A DNA stretch of 36,684 bases from Pseudooceanicola sediminis (lineage in GTDB: Bacteria; Pseudomonadota; Alphaproteobacteria; Rhodobacterales; Rhodobacteraceae), in assembly GCF_003575965.1 (NCBI RefSeq), contig NZ_QWJJ01000024.1, positions 1 through 36,684 of the forward strand, given 5' to 3'. The notes under the pieces were generated by a model that searched no databases, had not been told where the DNA came from, and worked only from the letters and a program-made list of their open reading frames with translations. The translations under genes and the position numbers were made by a program. How positions within the stretch are numbered: the stretch's first letter is position 1; each line of letters begins with the position of its first letter. Shown here piece by piece: positions 1 through 7,538 of this stretch.

Positions 1-118
1 TGGCCGGACGCAAAGCTGCGATCCGCGCGTCACGCTCGGACTGCCGAGCCAGCACGGCGGCGAAATCAATCCTGGACGGCGCCATCGGCGCGGCCAGGGT
101 GGGTTCGATCTTGGACAT
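1..118 (-). CDS. N-terminus of a gene cut by the left edge
   Basis: An ATG at 118 (minus strand) opens a frame that runs without a stop to the edge of the window, giving 39 residues that begin M-S-K-I-E-P-T. A CGGAG Shine-Dalgarno-like sequence lies six bases before the ATG, which supports the start. The visible part is Ala/Arg-rich and I do not recognise it. It is the last gene of the minus-strand block that starts with the DUF932 gene. Confidence 0.5.
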   Translation of the reverse strand, partial: MSKIEPTLAAPMAPSRIDFAAVLARQSERDARIAALRPA

Positions 119-215
119 TGGAAACTCCGAAATGAGGGAAAGGATCTGAACCCCGAGGCTCTCTCTCGTCCTCCTAGGCTCACATCCTCCCCTGCCCTTC
201 TCTGACTCTCGGGCG

Positions 216-734
216 TCACGCCGCGATCTGCAGTGCGCGAGACGCGAAGACACGCCAGAGCGGATCGACAAGACGAGCATCGAGAACGTCGGCGTGGTGC
301 CGCAGCCGTCGCGCGAGGCCATGTTCATGCCACTCGGCCGCTCGTATGGCATGCGCGCGGGTCTGGCTGGCCTCGGAGACGACGGCGCGGGCCTCGGCGG
401 CATTTGCGACAGGATGGCACCAGGCCATTGCGCCATCGCTGGCGGCTCCAGCCAGAACGAGGCGGTCCTCTCGATCGAGGATTGCCAGGATACGCGGCGC
501 ATCCTCAGGGACGAAATCCTCCGCTTGATCGATCGCGCTCTGCATGGCCTCGGCCAGCGTGGCGAAACGGTCCAGAATCTCGGGACGTGCCTGCCCAGAC
601 ATGAGGCCCGCAGGCGCGCGGCACGCTTCCGTGAGTGCGAAGGGCAGGCTCGAGTCTACAACGGCAGTCGGGAAGCTCGGCGGCAAACCTGCTTGCTGCG
701 TTGCCGGCGGAGTTTGGGAGGGAAGATCAAACAT
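216..734 (-). CDS. Unknown 172-aa protein of the plasmid maintenance block
   Basis: I do not recognise the family. The protein is Ala-rich and mostly helical, with no signal peptide, membrane segment or cysteine cluster. A longer reading from a GTG at 764 is possible. I prefer the ATG at 734 (M-F-D-L-P-S-Q) because the bases between 737 and 787 are a copy of a hairpin leader also found before the DUF932 gene and the large ParB-like gene, and because GGAGA stands seven bases before this ATG. The gene follows radC on the same strand. Shared leader and neighbours suggest it is expressed with the plasmid maintenance genes. Confidence 0.6.
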   Translation of the reverse strand: MFDLPSQTPPATQQAGLPPSFPTAVVDSSLPFALTEACRAPAGLMSGQARPEILDRFATLAEAMQSAIDQAEDFVPEDAPRILAILDREDRLVLAGAASDGAMAWCHPVANAAEARAVVSEASQTRAHAIRAAEWHEHGLARRLRHHADVLDARLVDPLWRVFASRALQIAA

Positions 735-736
735 GC

Positions 737-787
737 GAATATCTCCGACGGTGCGGGAAGCCACTCTCCCCGCTACAAACCGTCAAA
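737..787 (-). promoter_or_regulatory. Hairpin leader, copy A
   Basis: On the minus strand the order is TGACGG, eight bases, a hairpin GGGGAG-AGTGG-CTTCCC (plus positions 755-771, one G.T pair), GTCG, GGAGA, then the ATG at 734. The same order occurs before the DUF932 gene and the ParB-like gene. The loop AGTGG is identical in all three, while the stem varies with pairing kept. It could be an RNA leader or a single-strand DNA promoter. Confidence 0.6.
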
Positions 788-845
788 GACCGAACCGCCG
801 CCCTCTTCCTCGAAAGGGGCGACGGCTGCAGATCCGAAAGGCGCG

Positions 846-1286
846 TCAGAGCTTGGCCAGGGCCCGCAGGCTCAGTTCTGTCCCGGCGCCGACGATGATG
901 TGGTCGTGGAGCGTCAGGCCGAGATACTTGCAGCCCTTCTGGGTCTCCTTGGTCATGCTGAGATCGGCCTCCGACGGTGTCGGATCGCCCGACGGGTGGT
1001 TGTGGATCAGGATCAGAGCGCTGGCGTTCAGCATCAGAGCCCGTTTGATCACCTCACGCGGATAGACCGGGACATGGTCGACCGTGCCGATCGACAAGAG
1101 CTCATCGGCGATGATGCGGTTCTTGCGGTCGAGATAGAGAACGTGGAACCGCTCGATCGGCCCGCGCACCGTCAGCGCACAATAGTCCATCAGCGCTTGC
1201 CAGCTGCCGATGACCGGGTTCTGGCTGAGGTAGCGGCCGAGGATGTCGCGGGCCTCGAGGATGACAGTTTGTTCCTGGGGGGTCAT
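846..1286 (-). CDS. radC: Short RadC-like JAB/MPN-domain protein
   Basis: The 146-aa protein is the JAB domain of the RadC family without the N-terminal helix-hairpin-helix part; chromosomal RadC is usually about 220 aa. The metal-site signature is intact: H95-N-H97-P-S99-G-D-P-T-P-S with D108. Such short RadC proteins are common on plasmids and integrative elements beside ssb, DUF932 and anti-restriction genes. Their biochemical role is not settled and the old link to repair is doubtful. The ATG at 1286 is used. It sits directly downstream of the DUF932 gene, which ends in its own terminator, so radC probably has its own promoter. It is followed by the unknown gene at 216-734. Confidence 0.85.
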   Translation of the reverse strand: MTPQEQTVILEARDILGRYLSQNPVIGSWQALMDYCALTVRGPIERFHVLYLDRKNRIIADELLSIGTVDHVPVYPREVIKRALMLNASALILIHNHPSGDPTPSEADLSMTKETQKGCKYLGLTLHDHIIVGAGTELSLRALAKL

Positions 1287-1362
1287 GGGGGTCTCGCTGA
1301 ATTGCGCACACCGAAGTCCCCTGCCCTCTCGGGGCGGGGCCAGTGGCGTGCATGTGGAAGAG

Positions 1363-1395
1363 AAAAACGCGACCGCCGCGGGTGCAGGCGGTCGC
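1363..1395 (-). terminator. Rho-independent terminator of the DUF932 gene
   Basis: A perfect 9-bp stem (GCGACCGCC at 1369-1377 with GGCGGTCGC at 1387-1395) is followed on the minus strand by five T residues (1367-1363). It lies 17 bases after the stop codon of the DUF932 gene. Confidence 0.85.
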
Positions 1396-1411
1396 TGTGC
1401 CGGGCTTCGCG

Positions 1412-2611
1412 TCAGCCGACCCGGTCGAGGAGCTTCTTGGCGCGCCCTTCCATGTCGAGCCGCGCATCCTGCTGGGTCTTGTCGCGCGCAAGCCGGGTAA
1501 TCCCTTGCACGAAATCGAAGATGCTCTCGGGTGGGCGGCCTTCCTCCATCAGCACCTTCTCGATGATCTTGCCGGATTCGGCTTTCGAGAAACCGCGCTT
1601 GCGCAGGAAATCCGCACGGTCTTCGTCGCTGCGCGCCACGACTTGCTGCCGTGCTGCCCTGATCCCATTCACGAATCCTTGCGGCGAGGAGTTGGCAAAC
1701 CGCGTCAGCGCCGGGGCCGCCTCATGGGCGAAGCGGGAGGCGGCGTATTTCGAGTGGCGGATCTTGATCTCCTGGAAATCCTCGACGCCCCAAAGGTTGC
1801 GGTTCTGGCACACCGCCCGAAGGTAGAAGCTCGCCATGCCAAGGGTCTTCGCCCCCACCTCGGAGTTCCAGCAGTAAAATCCCCGGAAGTAGAGGTCGGG
1901 AGAGCCGTCCGCCAGCTTGCCCGCCTCGATCGGATTGCGATCGTCGACCAGAAACAGGAAGACGTCGCGGTCCGAGGCGTAGAGCGTGGTCGTGTCACGG
2001 CTGATCTCGACGTCGGGGTTATAGACCCCGGTCGACCAGTCAAGCACACCCGGCACCTTCCAGCGCGTGTCGCCGGTGCCATTGCCCGCGATGCGCTGCA
2101 CCGCCTCGACAAGCTCGAAGTCATGGATGCGACCGTAGTCGGGACCGGTCACGGCGCGCAGTTCGGTCCGGCCATCCTCCGTCTCGAAGGTCTTCACCTG
2201 CTCGGCGCGGTGGTTGGTCAAACCGTATTGCAGGTTGATCCCCGCCAGCGGCGCGGGCAACTGCCGCAGGTAGGAGGCCGGCGCGCCGACAATGCTCGCA
2301 AGCTGGCCGAAGGCCCAGTGCGTGGGCGCGACCGGCTCATGCGCTTTCGGAAGAACCAAGTGCAGCCGCTCTGCACTGTCGCGCGCAGCCTCGACACGGA
2401 TGTCGGCGGTTTGCACCACCCGGCTGCGGCTGCGCTCAGAGCGACCCTTCACATTGGCCCAGAGATCGTCGAGCGACAGGTACCGCTCGTCATCGGGCCG
2501 GTTAAACCATTCGGACGACACCCGCCCGTTCCGCTCGCCCCGGCTCACATCCACTTTCCAGCCACCGGCCCGCGCCGGCTGAACCGGATCCATAACTTCC
2601 ACAACGCCCAT
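1412..2611 (-). CDS. DUF932 phage/plasmid-like protein
   Basis: The 399-aa protein matches the DUF932 family (phage/plasmid-like proteins) in length and in its central segments, for example the stretch with L-S-L-D-D-L-W near the N-terminus and the later Y-G-L-T-N-H and R-N-P-I-E-A motifs. The function of the family is unknown; members sit beside ssb and radC on plasmids and phages. The ATG at 2611 has GGGAGA six bases upstream and a copy of the hairpin leader before that. A strong terminator follows the gene. No signal peptide or membrane segment is visible, so a cytoplasmic role is expected. Confidence 0.85.
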   Translation of the reverse strand: MGVVEVMDPVQPARAGGWKVDVSRGERNGRVSSEWFNRPDDERYLSLDDLWANVKGRSERSRSRVVQTADIRVEAARDSAERLHLVLPKAHEPVAPTHWAFGQLASIVGAPASYLRQLPAPLAGINLQYGLTNHRAEQVKTFETEDGRTELRAVTGPDYGRIHDFELVEAVQRIAGNGTGDTRWKVPGVLDWSTGVYNPDVEISRDTTTLYASDRDVFLFLVDDRNPIEAGKLADGSPDLYFRGFYCWNSEVGAKTLGMASFYLRAVCQNRNLWGVEDFQEIKIRHSKYAASRFAHEAAPALTRFANSSPQGFVNGIRAARQQVVARSDEDRADFLRKRGFSKAESGKIIEKVLMEEGRPPESIFDFVQGITRLARDKTQQDARLDMEGRAKKLLDRVG

Positions 2612-2616
2612 CGGCT

Positions 2617-2668
2617 ATCTCCCGCGACAGGCGCCGGGAGCCACTCTCCCAGCCCTCAACCCGTCACC
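2617..2668 (-). promoter_or_regulatory. Hairpin leader, copy B
   Basis: Minus-strand order: TGACGG (2666-2661), ten bases, hairpin GGGAG-AGTGG-CTCCC (2636-2650), GGCGCC, GTCG, GGGAGA, ATG of the DUF932 gene at 2611. This copy has a fully Watson-Crick 5-bp stem. It is closest to copy C. Confidence 0.65.
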
Positions 2669-2783
2669 GGGAAACCGGCACTCCTCTCACTCTCGGTGGC
2701 CGGCTCCGCCGCGTTAACTTCCGCGTCGATGTCAATGCACTATCGGGAAAACGCAATCGGGTCCAACATGCGGAGGAGCAAGT

Positions 2784-4079
2784 CTATTTGATCTTCTTGA
2801 GTTCCTGGATCTCACGGAGCGCGGCACGTTCAAACCGCCTGATCTGCTGAGTGATCTTTTCGTCATCGCCGAATGCGGAGGCGCTGCGCCGCCCATAGGA
2901 AGAAAAGTTGCGTACGATCCGAACACCTTCGTCGTCACGCACCTTCAGGTGGGTGAAACGGCGATACAGGCGTTTGGTGTGTGCCTTAGTCGATTTTCCA
3001 GATGCGATGTTTCTCTCCGCGATCTTGCGGGTTCGGCGCATCGCCCTTCGCATCTTTCGCCACTGCCGAGCGAGGGAGCTTTCTCGAATGGCTGGCCCCT
3101 CTTCGTGGAGCGAGAAGCCTAGGTATTGTGCTGCTTTTCCCGCTACGACGCCCGTACCCGTGAACTCGGTCCTTTCGGTCTTGTGGGGAGAGATATCCAG
3201 CTTCTCTGCCTTGATGAGATCCATGATTTTGGCTTCGGCTGCTGCGGCGTGAGCAGGGGCGCAGATCACCAAGATGTCGTCCGAATAGCGGCGATACAAA
3301 GCACCGATGCTGTCGCAGAAAGCGTGCGCTGCCATGTCGAAATCAATCATGTACAGGTTCGAAGCTGCTGCGCTGATGGGGGTGCCCTGAGGGATGCCTC
3401 GCCGATGCCCCTTTGCCAGTTCGGGGTTGGGGTGAAACTTGATGCCATTGGCCTTGAGCTCTTCGACACTGGCGATCCGGTCGCGGCTTTTCTCCTTGAG
3501 CCGGGAGGAGAACGTGGCGTTCGCCTTAAGCTCTTCCATATCAACATAGTGGAACGCGGTGATCGCCCGAAACACGCGCATCCAGTGTTCGGGCAGCGAG
3601 GTTACGCCCAGCACTGCCTTTAGGCGGCGTTTCAGGAGCGTGTGGTCAAGGTTGTCGAAGAAGCTGCTGACGTCGAACGCCAGTATCGTGACGGGGGCAT
3701 GGGTCTTGGCAAACGCAAGCACTTCCGCCGAGAAATCGTAGTTACCACGCCCGAGTGCACGATAGGCCAAAACGCTATCGGAGAGGCCCGCGGCGTTATA
3801 ATGGGCGTCCAGCAACTTATTCATCTCGCTGGCGTAGAACGAAAGTATACAGGCGTCCCGGTGCGATGCGTATTTGATCGGGCGGTCCTTCGAAGTGATC
3901 GTCCGCTTCCCTGTCTTCGGGCACTTCTTGTAGCGTTTCTCGGATTTCGTGTAGTGCAGGAGTGGGAGGAAGGAGTGCTTGAGCACGAAGTCCGGGTCCA
4001 TTGCCTTGCCAGCGAACTTCTCGCCAACGGGAAGATCGAAATGGCGGTAGCCTCTAGACTTAAACCAATCGAGCGGCAT
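2784..4079 (-). CDS. drt2: Reverse transcriptase, DRT2-like antiviral family
   Basis: The 431-aa protein is a reverse transcriptase of the bacterial defence (UG/DRT) kind. Visible motifs: R-G-Y-R-H-F-D at residues 9-15; F-D-V-S-S-F-F-D at 135-142 with the first catalytic Asp; R-G-I-P-Q-G-T-P-I-S at 227-236; Y-S-D-D at 265-268 with the catalytic Asp pair. There is no maturase, integrase or retron msr context. The N-terminal RGYxHFD and overall length agree with my memory of DRT2 (UG2), in which the enzyme reverse-transcribes an upstream RNA by rolling circle to make the neo gene that blocks phage growth. AAGGAGG five bases before the ATG supports the start. About 440 bases without a clear gene lie upstream, room for the RNA. 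A retron or group II RT is less likely. The family call is from memory, not alignment. Confidence 0.8.
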   Translation of the reverse strand: MPLDWFKSRGYRHFDLPVGEKFAGKAMDPDFVLKHSFLPLLHYTKSEKRYKKCPKTGKRTITSKDRPIKYASHRDACILSFYASEMNKLLDAHYNAAGLSDSVLAYRALGRGNYDFSAEVLAFAKTHAPVTILAFDVSSFFDNLDHTLLKRRLKAVLGVTSLPEHWMRVFRAITAFHYVDMEELKANATFSSRLKEKSRDRIASVEELKANGIKFHPNPELAKGHRRGIPQGTPISAAASNLYMIDFDMAAHAFCDSIGALYRRYSDDILVICAPAHAAAAEAKIMDLIKAEKLDISPHKTERTEFTGTGVVAGKAAQYLGFSLHEEGPAIRESSLARQWRKMRRAMRRTRKIAERNIASGKSTKAHTKRLYRRFTHLKVRDDEGVRIVRNFSSYGRRSASAFGDDEKITQQIRRFERAALREIQELKKIK

Positions 4080-4080
4080 T

Positions 4081-4329
4081 CAGCCTCCTTGTCGCAGAGT
4101 TCGGAGGACTGGCCCTGACCCTGGGCTCCGGATTGTTAGGCCGGGCGTCCCCCGAACGCACGCCACCTTCTGTCAGCGTATACGTTCAGCGTCTCACTTC
4201 CGAACGCCTCGCAGACACGGGTCTCGAAACGCGAGGTGGTATAATGTAACCGTGGAGGTCCGAGCTATGCTCAGTGTCTCATTCAGTCTGGCTCTGGTCG
4301 CGGCGATGCTGTTCGGCATCGTGCTGCCA
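4081..4329 (-). ncRNA. Candidate DRT2 template RNA
   Basis: In DRT2 loci the template RNA is encoded just upstream of the RT on the same strand and is about 280 nt long. Here a weak promoter (TTGGCC at 4365-4360, 18 bp, TTTATG at 4341-4336) would start an RNA near 4329, ending close to the RT start. ACA occurs at 4247-4245 and again at 4136-4134, exactly 111 nt apart. Bases flanking them can pair: CTCC (4257-4254) with GGAG (4129-4126), and GGTT (4251-4248) with AATC (4134-4131). Inside are two hairpins, CCTCGC/GCGAGG (within 4236-4207, with an inner AGAC/GTCT) and GGCGT/ACGCC (4164-4144). The ends of the RNA are estimates. Confidence 0.6.
4137..4247 (+). other. Deduced neo repeat unit (exists as a gene only in concatemeric cDNA)
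   Basis: This is the strand complementary to the template RNA. If cDNA ending at TGT 4245-4247 continues at the base after TGT 4134-4136, the 111-nt unit repeats in frame. The frame through ATG 4244-4246 then has 37 codons and no stop: it reads M-L-G-R-A-S-P-E and closes with T-R-G-G-I before the next M. GAGG at 4233-4236 lies seven bases before the ATG, and an extended -10 (TGG TATAAT, 4237-4245) overlaps it. In the plasmid itself the ATG is followed directly by TAA (4247-4249), so no gene exists without the junction. The second plus frame is also open, so openness alone is weak evidence in GC-rich DNA. Confidence 0.5.
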
Positions 4330-4519
4330 GGTCACCATAAAGAAGTTGACAAGTTCAACGGCCAAACCCGTGGGCCATTTCCCGCGGGCAATAACGATTT
4401 GGTGAGCGAGTGTCGGCAATTCAAGGTTGCGAAAAACAATTTTGCCAATCAGCGTTGGTGTCAGCAGTTGGAAAACCCGGCAAGCTTCCCCGCCGGGCCC
4501 GAGGGGGAGACCCCGTTCC

Positions 4520-4924
4520 TCAGAACGGGATCTCATCGTCGCGGTCGACCAGCTCGGGGTTTTCGTTCTCGGCCGACTTCGGGCGGCTCAGGAAGTCGAC
4601 CTTCTCGGCGATGATTTCGCAGCCGTAGCGGTCGTTCCCCATGCTGTCGATCCACTTGGTGTAGTGGATGCGACCGTGGACGAGGACCTTCATGCCCTTT
4701 TCGCAGTGCTCCGCGACCGTCTTGCCGAGACCGTTGAAGCAGGTGATGCGGTGCCATTCGGTGTCCATGACCCGGTAACCGTTCTCGTCGCGCATCACAC
4801 GGCCTTCCGAGAGGCGGGGGCGCGAGGTGGCGAGGCTGAAGTTAGTGATCTTTGTGCCGCTCTGGGTGGTGCGGACTTCGGGGGTCTGACCGATGTTGCC
4901 GGCGAGGATGACGATGTTCTGCAT
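4520..4924 (-). CDS. ssb: Single-stranded DNA-binding protein
   Basis: The 134-aa protein has an OB-fold of the bacterial SSB type, starting M-Q-N-I-V-I-L-A-G-N-I-G and ending in the acidic tip D-D-E-I-P-F that recruits partner proteins. It is shorter than chromosomal SSB (about 160-180 aa) because the linker is short, as is usual for plasmid SSBs. It would coat single-stranded DNA during replication or conjugative entry. The ATG at 4924 is chosen over an upstream ATG at 5077 because homology starts there and AGGAG stands seven bases before it. The 3' end points toward the DRT2-like locus. Confidence 0.95.
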   Translation of the reverse strand: MQNIVILAGNIGQTPEVRTTQSGTKITNFSLATSRPRLSEGRVMRDENGYRVMDTEWHRITCFNGLGKTVAEHCEKGMKVLVHGRIHYTKWIDSMGNDRYGCEIIAEKVDFLSRPKSAENENPELVDRDDEIPF

Positions 4925-5163
4925 GATAAGCTCCTGTGTTTCCTGTCTTCGGGACCGTCCCTTCGACAAGACCCTGAAAAAGCCCGTCGGGTGACGCGTG
5001 CACGGTGGACGGAACGGACGCCGGACACCCCCAGAGGACCGGGGAGGAGCGGGCAGGACGCCAAAGGCGGCCAACACGGCCCGGGCTGACGCGGGGTTGC
5101 GCGCAGGAGACCGAACGGGATTAGGGGATTGTCAGTCGAAGGGATGACCCAGGAGACAGAGAG
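4925..5163. other. Non-coding leader between ssb and a doubtful small ORF
   Basis: No credible gene. It contains the ssb leader (minus strand) with a small hairpin GGGA-CGG-TCCC near 4955-4965 and the ribosome-binding sequence. It does not carry the TGACGG/AGTGG hairpin leader seen before three neighbouring genes. Confidence 0.4.
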
Positions 5164-5514
5164 ATGCGGGGAGCTCATGCCGGACCATGTCCCCTTGCCA
5201 ATAGGGATTGTTTGACCCAAAACCCAACACCCCACCAGCGGCGCAAATGTCGATCATCGGCTCTCGCCCCCCTGCCCTTCCCTTCAGGGAAATGCAGGGC
5301 CTTGCCGAGACAGGCTATCGATACCGGTATATTCAGGACACGAACCGCACCAACGGCTGATTTCGATCTCGGGACATTGTCGCCCAACGCTCTGCAGAAA
5401 ATGCAAAAGGAAGTCGCCGGGGCATTCTCCACGGTCTTGGATTGGTGCATGGCGAAAGGTTGCACCAAGGCGGAAGCCATCGCCAAGGTATGGACTACTT
5501 CCTGGCCTAACTGA
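5164..5514 (+). CDS. Doubtful small protein or gene remnant
   Basis: A 116-aa frame opens at an ATG preceded by an AGGAG nine or more bases upstream. The first 65 residues are Pro/Arg-rich and look non-coding. The last 50 look like a real helical protein (from about D-F-D-L-G-T-L-S to T-T-S-W-P-N). The true gene may therefore begin further in, at TTG 5377 or ATG 5402, or this may be the 3' end of a gene whose start was lost. I do not recognise the family. It is on the opposite strand to its neighbours, which also suggests a fragment. Confidence 0.3.
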   Translation: MRGAHAGPCPLANRDCLTQNPTPHQRRKCRSSALAPLPFPSGKCRALPRQAIDTGIFRTRTAPTADFDLGTLSPNALQKMQKEVAGAFSTVLDWCMAKGCTKAEAIAKVWTTSWPN

Positions 5515-5678
5515 TCGGGGAGAGTGGAAACCGCTTGTGCGCCGGTATCGTCGGATTTCCGGCTCCCTGAGCTCTTGGCGCCGACCTGGTCAGGTCGCGG
5601 CCGAAAACTACGGCTATTCGTCGATGTGGCGGCGATAGATTGACGGCCGACGACATGGCCGCGCGGAAAACGCCGGTT

Positions 5679-6731
5679 TCAGTCTGGGTTGGACGGATCA
5701 ACTGCGTCCAACTCGAAAATCGTTGCGTCGGGTTTTGGTCCCATCACACGCGTTGGCAGATTAGGCGCAGGCAATTGACCTCTGTGGTGCCCCTTCACCA
5801 ACACAACCTTACCGCTGCGATAGCGCCGCTCATGTTCGCTCACCCAATGGCGAACAGGGCCGCTTCGCCCGTCCTGGACCTCACGCTCGAACTCAAGGCG
5901 AGCCTGCCGCTCCTGCATGTGAGCCGCGGCCTGCGGACCAATGCGGATTGTAAGATGGGATTTCTGCGCGCCAAGAATCCAGGACTTCCCGAACTTTCGA
6001 GCGGTCTTTGCATCCTTGGCTGTGAACGTCTCGTTTTCCGTGGGAATGATGCCACCCAAGTCCGGGGAAACCAGCATCGCAAAGAGCGCGTAGGGGATGA
6101 AAAGATCGTAACCTGTTTCAACTTGGTGCACCGTGCGCCGACCGTTGATCATTTCCTTCGTATCACCGCTCCGCACACGAAAATCGACCATGGAACGGCT
6201 CAATTCGACTTCGACGTTGTCGTAGTTCAATTCGCCTGTCGGAGTTCGCTTCACAAGCAAAGCGCAGATTGGGTCGACGACCCGCGAATTCTCGCGGCGA
6301 TGGAACATCGTGATGCGCAAGTGACCCTTGTTTCGATCATCGATGAGATAGCCGCGTAGACCAGTGCCTATGGGTTTGTCGTCATGTCTCGTTACAGGTG
6401 AAGCCCGTTCAAAGCGCGCGACACCCAGCTCTCGATCATCAAATTCGACCCAAACAACGTCGGCGGGGAGCTTTACCTCACCCAGAATGGCCATTGCGGG
6501 AAGACCGGTTTCCGAAGCCTGCTTGGCGACTGCGTCATGAAGCGTATCGGCATAGGCTGCAGCCATATGGTCGAGCAGGTACACTTTCGCCTGCTGCAGG
6601 GCATCGAGCGCATACTCGCGAAAAAGCCTCAGATCCTCGGACGGCGTAAAGTGCCAAACTAAGTCGTCAGCAGGAGCCGATTTACCCGCAAGCGATGAAC
6701 CGTATAAGGAAATCAATGATTTGTAGAGCAT
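5679..6731 (-). CDS. Unknown 350-aa protein
   Basis: I cannot name the family. The protein has no signal peptide or transmembrane segment. A long N-terminal part is followed near the C-terminus by a basic segment with R-R-Y-R-S-G-K-V-V and K-G-H-H-R-G. I have seen a similar tail on unannotated phage and alphaproteobacterial proteins, but no role is known to me. I use the ATG at 6731; an in-frame TTG at 6788 would add 19 basic residues but has no ribosome-binding sequence. The gene stands alone on the minus strand with about 250 bases before it. Confidence 0.6.
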   Translation of the reverse strand: MLYKSLISLYGSSLAGKSAPADDLVWHFTPSEDLRLFREYALDALQQAKVYLLDHMAAAYADTLHDAVAKQASETGLPAMAILGEVKLPADVVWVEFDDRELGVARFERASPVTRHDDKPIGTGLRGYLIDDRNKGHLRITMFHRRENSRVVDPICALLVKRTPTGELNYDNVEVELSRSMVDFRVRSGDTKEMINGRRTVHQVETGYDLFIPYALFAMLVSPDLGGIIPTENETFTAKDAKTARKFGKSWILGAQKSHLTIRIGPQAAAHMQERQARLEFEREVQDGRSGPVRHWVSEHERRYRSGKVVLVKGHHRGQLPAPNLPTRVMGPKPDATIFELDAVDPSNPD

Positions 6732-6985
6732 GCGACGTAACCTGAACCAAATACAACGCAGTTTCCGACGAACCCTGACGATATTCAAGCTGCATTCATT
6801 GCACTACAATTGACCGCTGATGTCTGGGCAAAGTCAGATTGGCTGACGCTCGAGCTTGTTTTCTTAATGCAAAGGCATGTCGACCATCGTCGGCTCATTT
6901 TGCCGGTCGGCCGGAACGGTGGACAGGCGAAAGGCCCGGATCGGAGCCTTGCTCCGAACCCGAGCCGTCTTCGACCCCGTTGGCT

Positions 6986-7150
6986 TCACGCCCACGGGTC
7001 GATCTCACCCACCACCTGAACCTCGTCTCCGTCGATTTCATCAGCGGGGACGGCGCCATAGGTTCCATCACCGGCCTGGAAGACGACGATCGAGACCATG
7101 AGCGTGGCGGCGAGGGAAGCGGCGAAGGCGTGAGCATCTTTGCGGGACAT
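6986..7150 (-). CDS. 54-aa membrane-anchored or exported acidic microprotein
   Basis: The ATG at 7150 has AGGAG eight bases upstream, inside a leader resembling that of ssb (GACAGGAG in both). The protein begins M-S-R-K-D-A-H, has one hydrophobic segment of about 17 residues (A-A-S-L-A-A-T-L-M-V-S-I-V-V-F), and ends in an acidic tail with D-E-I-D-G-D-E-V-Q-V-V-G-E-I-D. This could be a single-pass membrane protein or a secreted peptide. A longer reading from 7327 exists but its extra residues look non-coding. No family is recognised. Confidence 0.55.
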   Translation of the reverse strand: MSRKDAHAFAASLAATLMVSIVVFQAGDGTYGAVPADEIDGDEVQVVGEIDPWA

Positions 7151-7538
7151 CTGTTTGGCTCCTGTCTTGGAGGCGGAGGACCATCCCCCGCGCGACAGGA
7201 CCCCGCAGGCCCGAAGACTGGCTGACATCACCGGGTGCGTTCGGCTCGTCCGAATCCACCCGGCGGCACGGGCTCGCCCGTAGTCCGACCCCTCACGGGT
7301 TGATCTCGAAGACGGGATTCGGGGCAAGGAAGGGAATGGCGAGCGGGGGATTGTGCGACCGCTGACTGGAGCCGGGTGTCCCGCTGATGCTATCGCTGCC
7401 AGCCTCCCGGGCAGGCTCTTGGTAGAAGACCTCGTTCCGTGTTGGAATGGATCCTATGGTGCACCGCGATCTCGCGGGAAAGGGTCGTGATGGGTGAGAG
7501 GCCCGCGCTCTGGCGGGCCCCTTGGGTTCTACATAGGC
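7151..7538. other. Gene-free stretch with a terminator-like hairpin
   Basis: No credible gene on either strand. GGCCCGC (7500-7506) and GCGGGCC (7513-7519) form a 7-bp stem with a six-base loop 20 bases after the unknown gene at 7539-8012. There is no T-run, so it may stop or stabilise that transcript but is not a classic terminator. The rest shows nothing I can name. Confidence 0.4.

Noticed and set aside
294-2791. Long plus-strand frames opposite radC and DUF932
   Set aside because: They are antisense shadows of well-recognised minus-strand genes; their proteins show no family features.
4252-4614. Plus-strand ORF starting near a TATAAT and GGAGG, with a hydrophobic N-terminus (ATG 4267)
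   Set aside because: It runs through the likely template RNA and into the 3' end of ssb on the other strand, and its second half is Arg/Pro/Ser-rich shadow sequence. The TATAAT and GGAGG are explained as well by the neo unit and the stem beside it. A real small gene cannot be fully excluded.
5517-5560. CGGGGAGAGTGG on the plus strand, like the hairpin leader
   Set aside because: The second stem arm is missing (AAACC follows) and no supported gene starts after it; at most a decayed copy.
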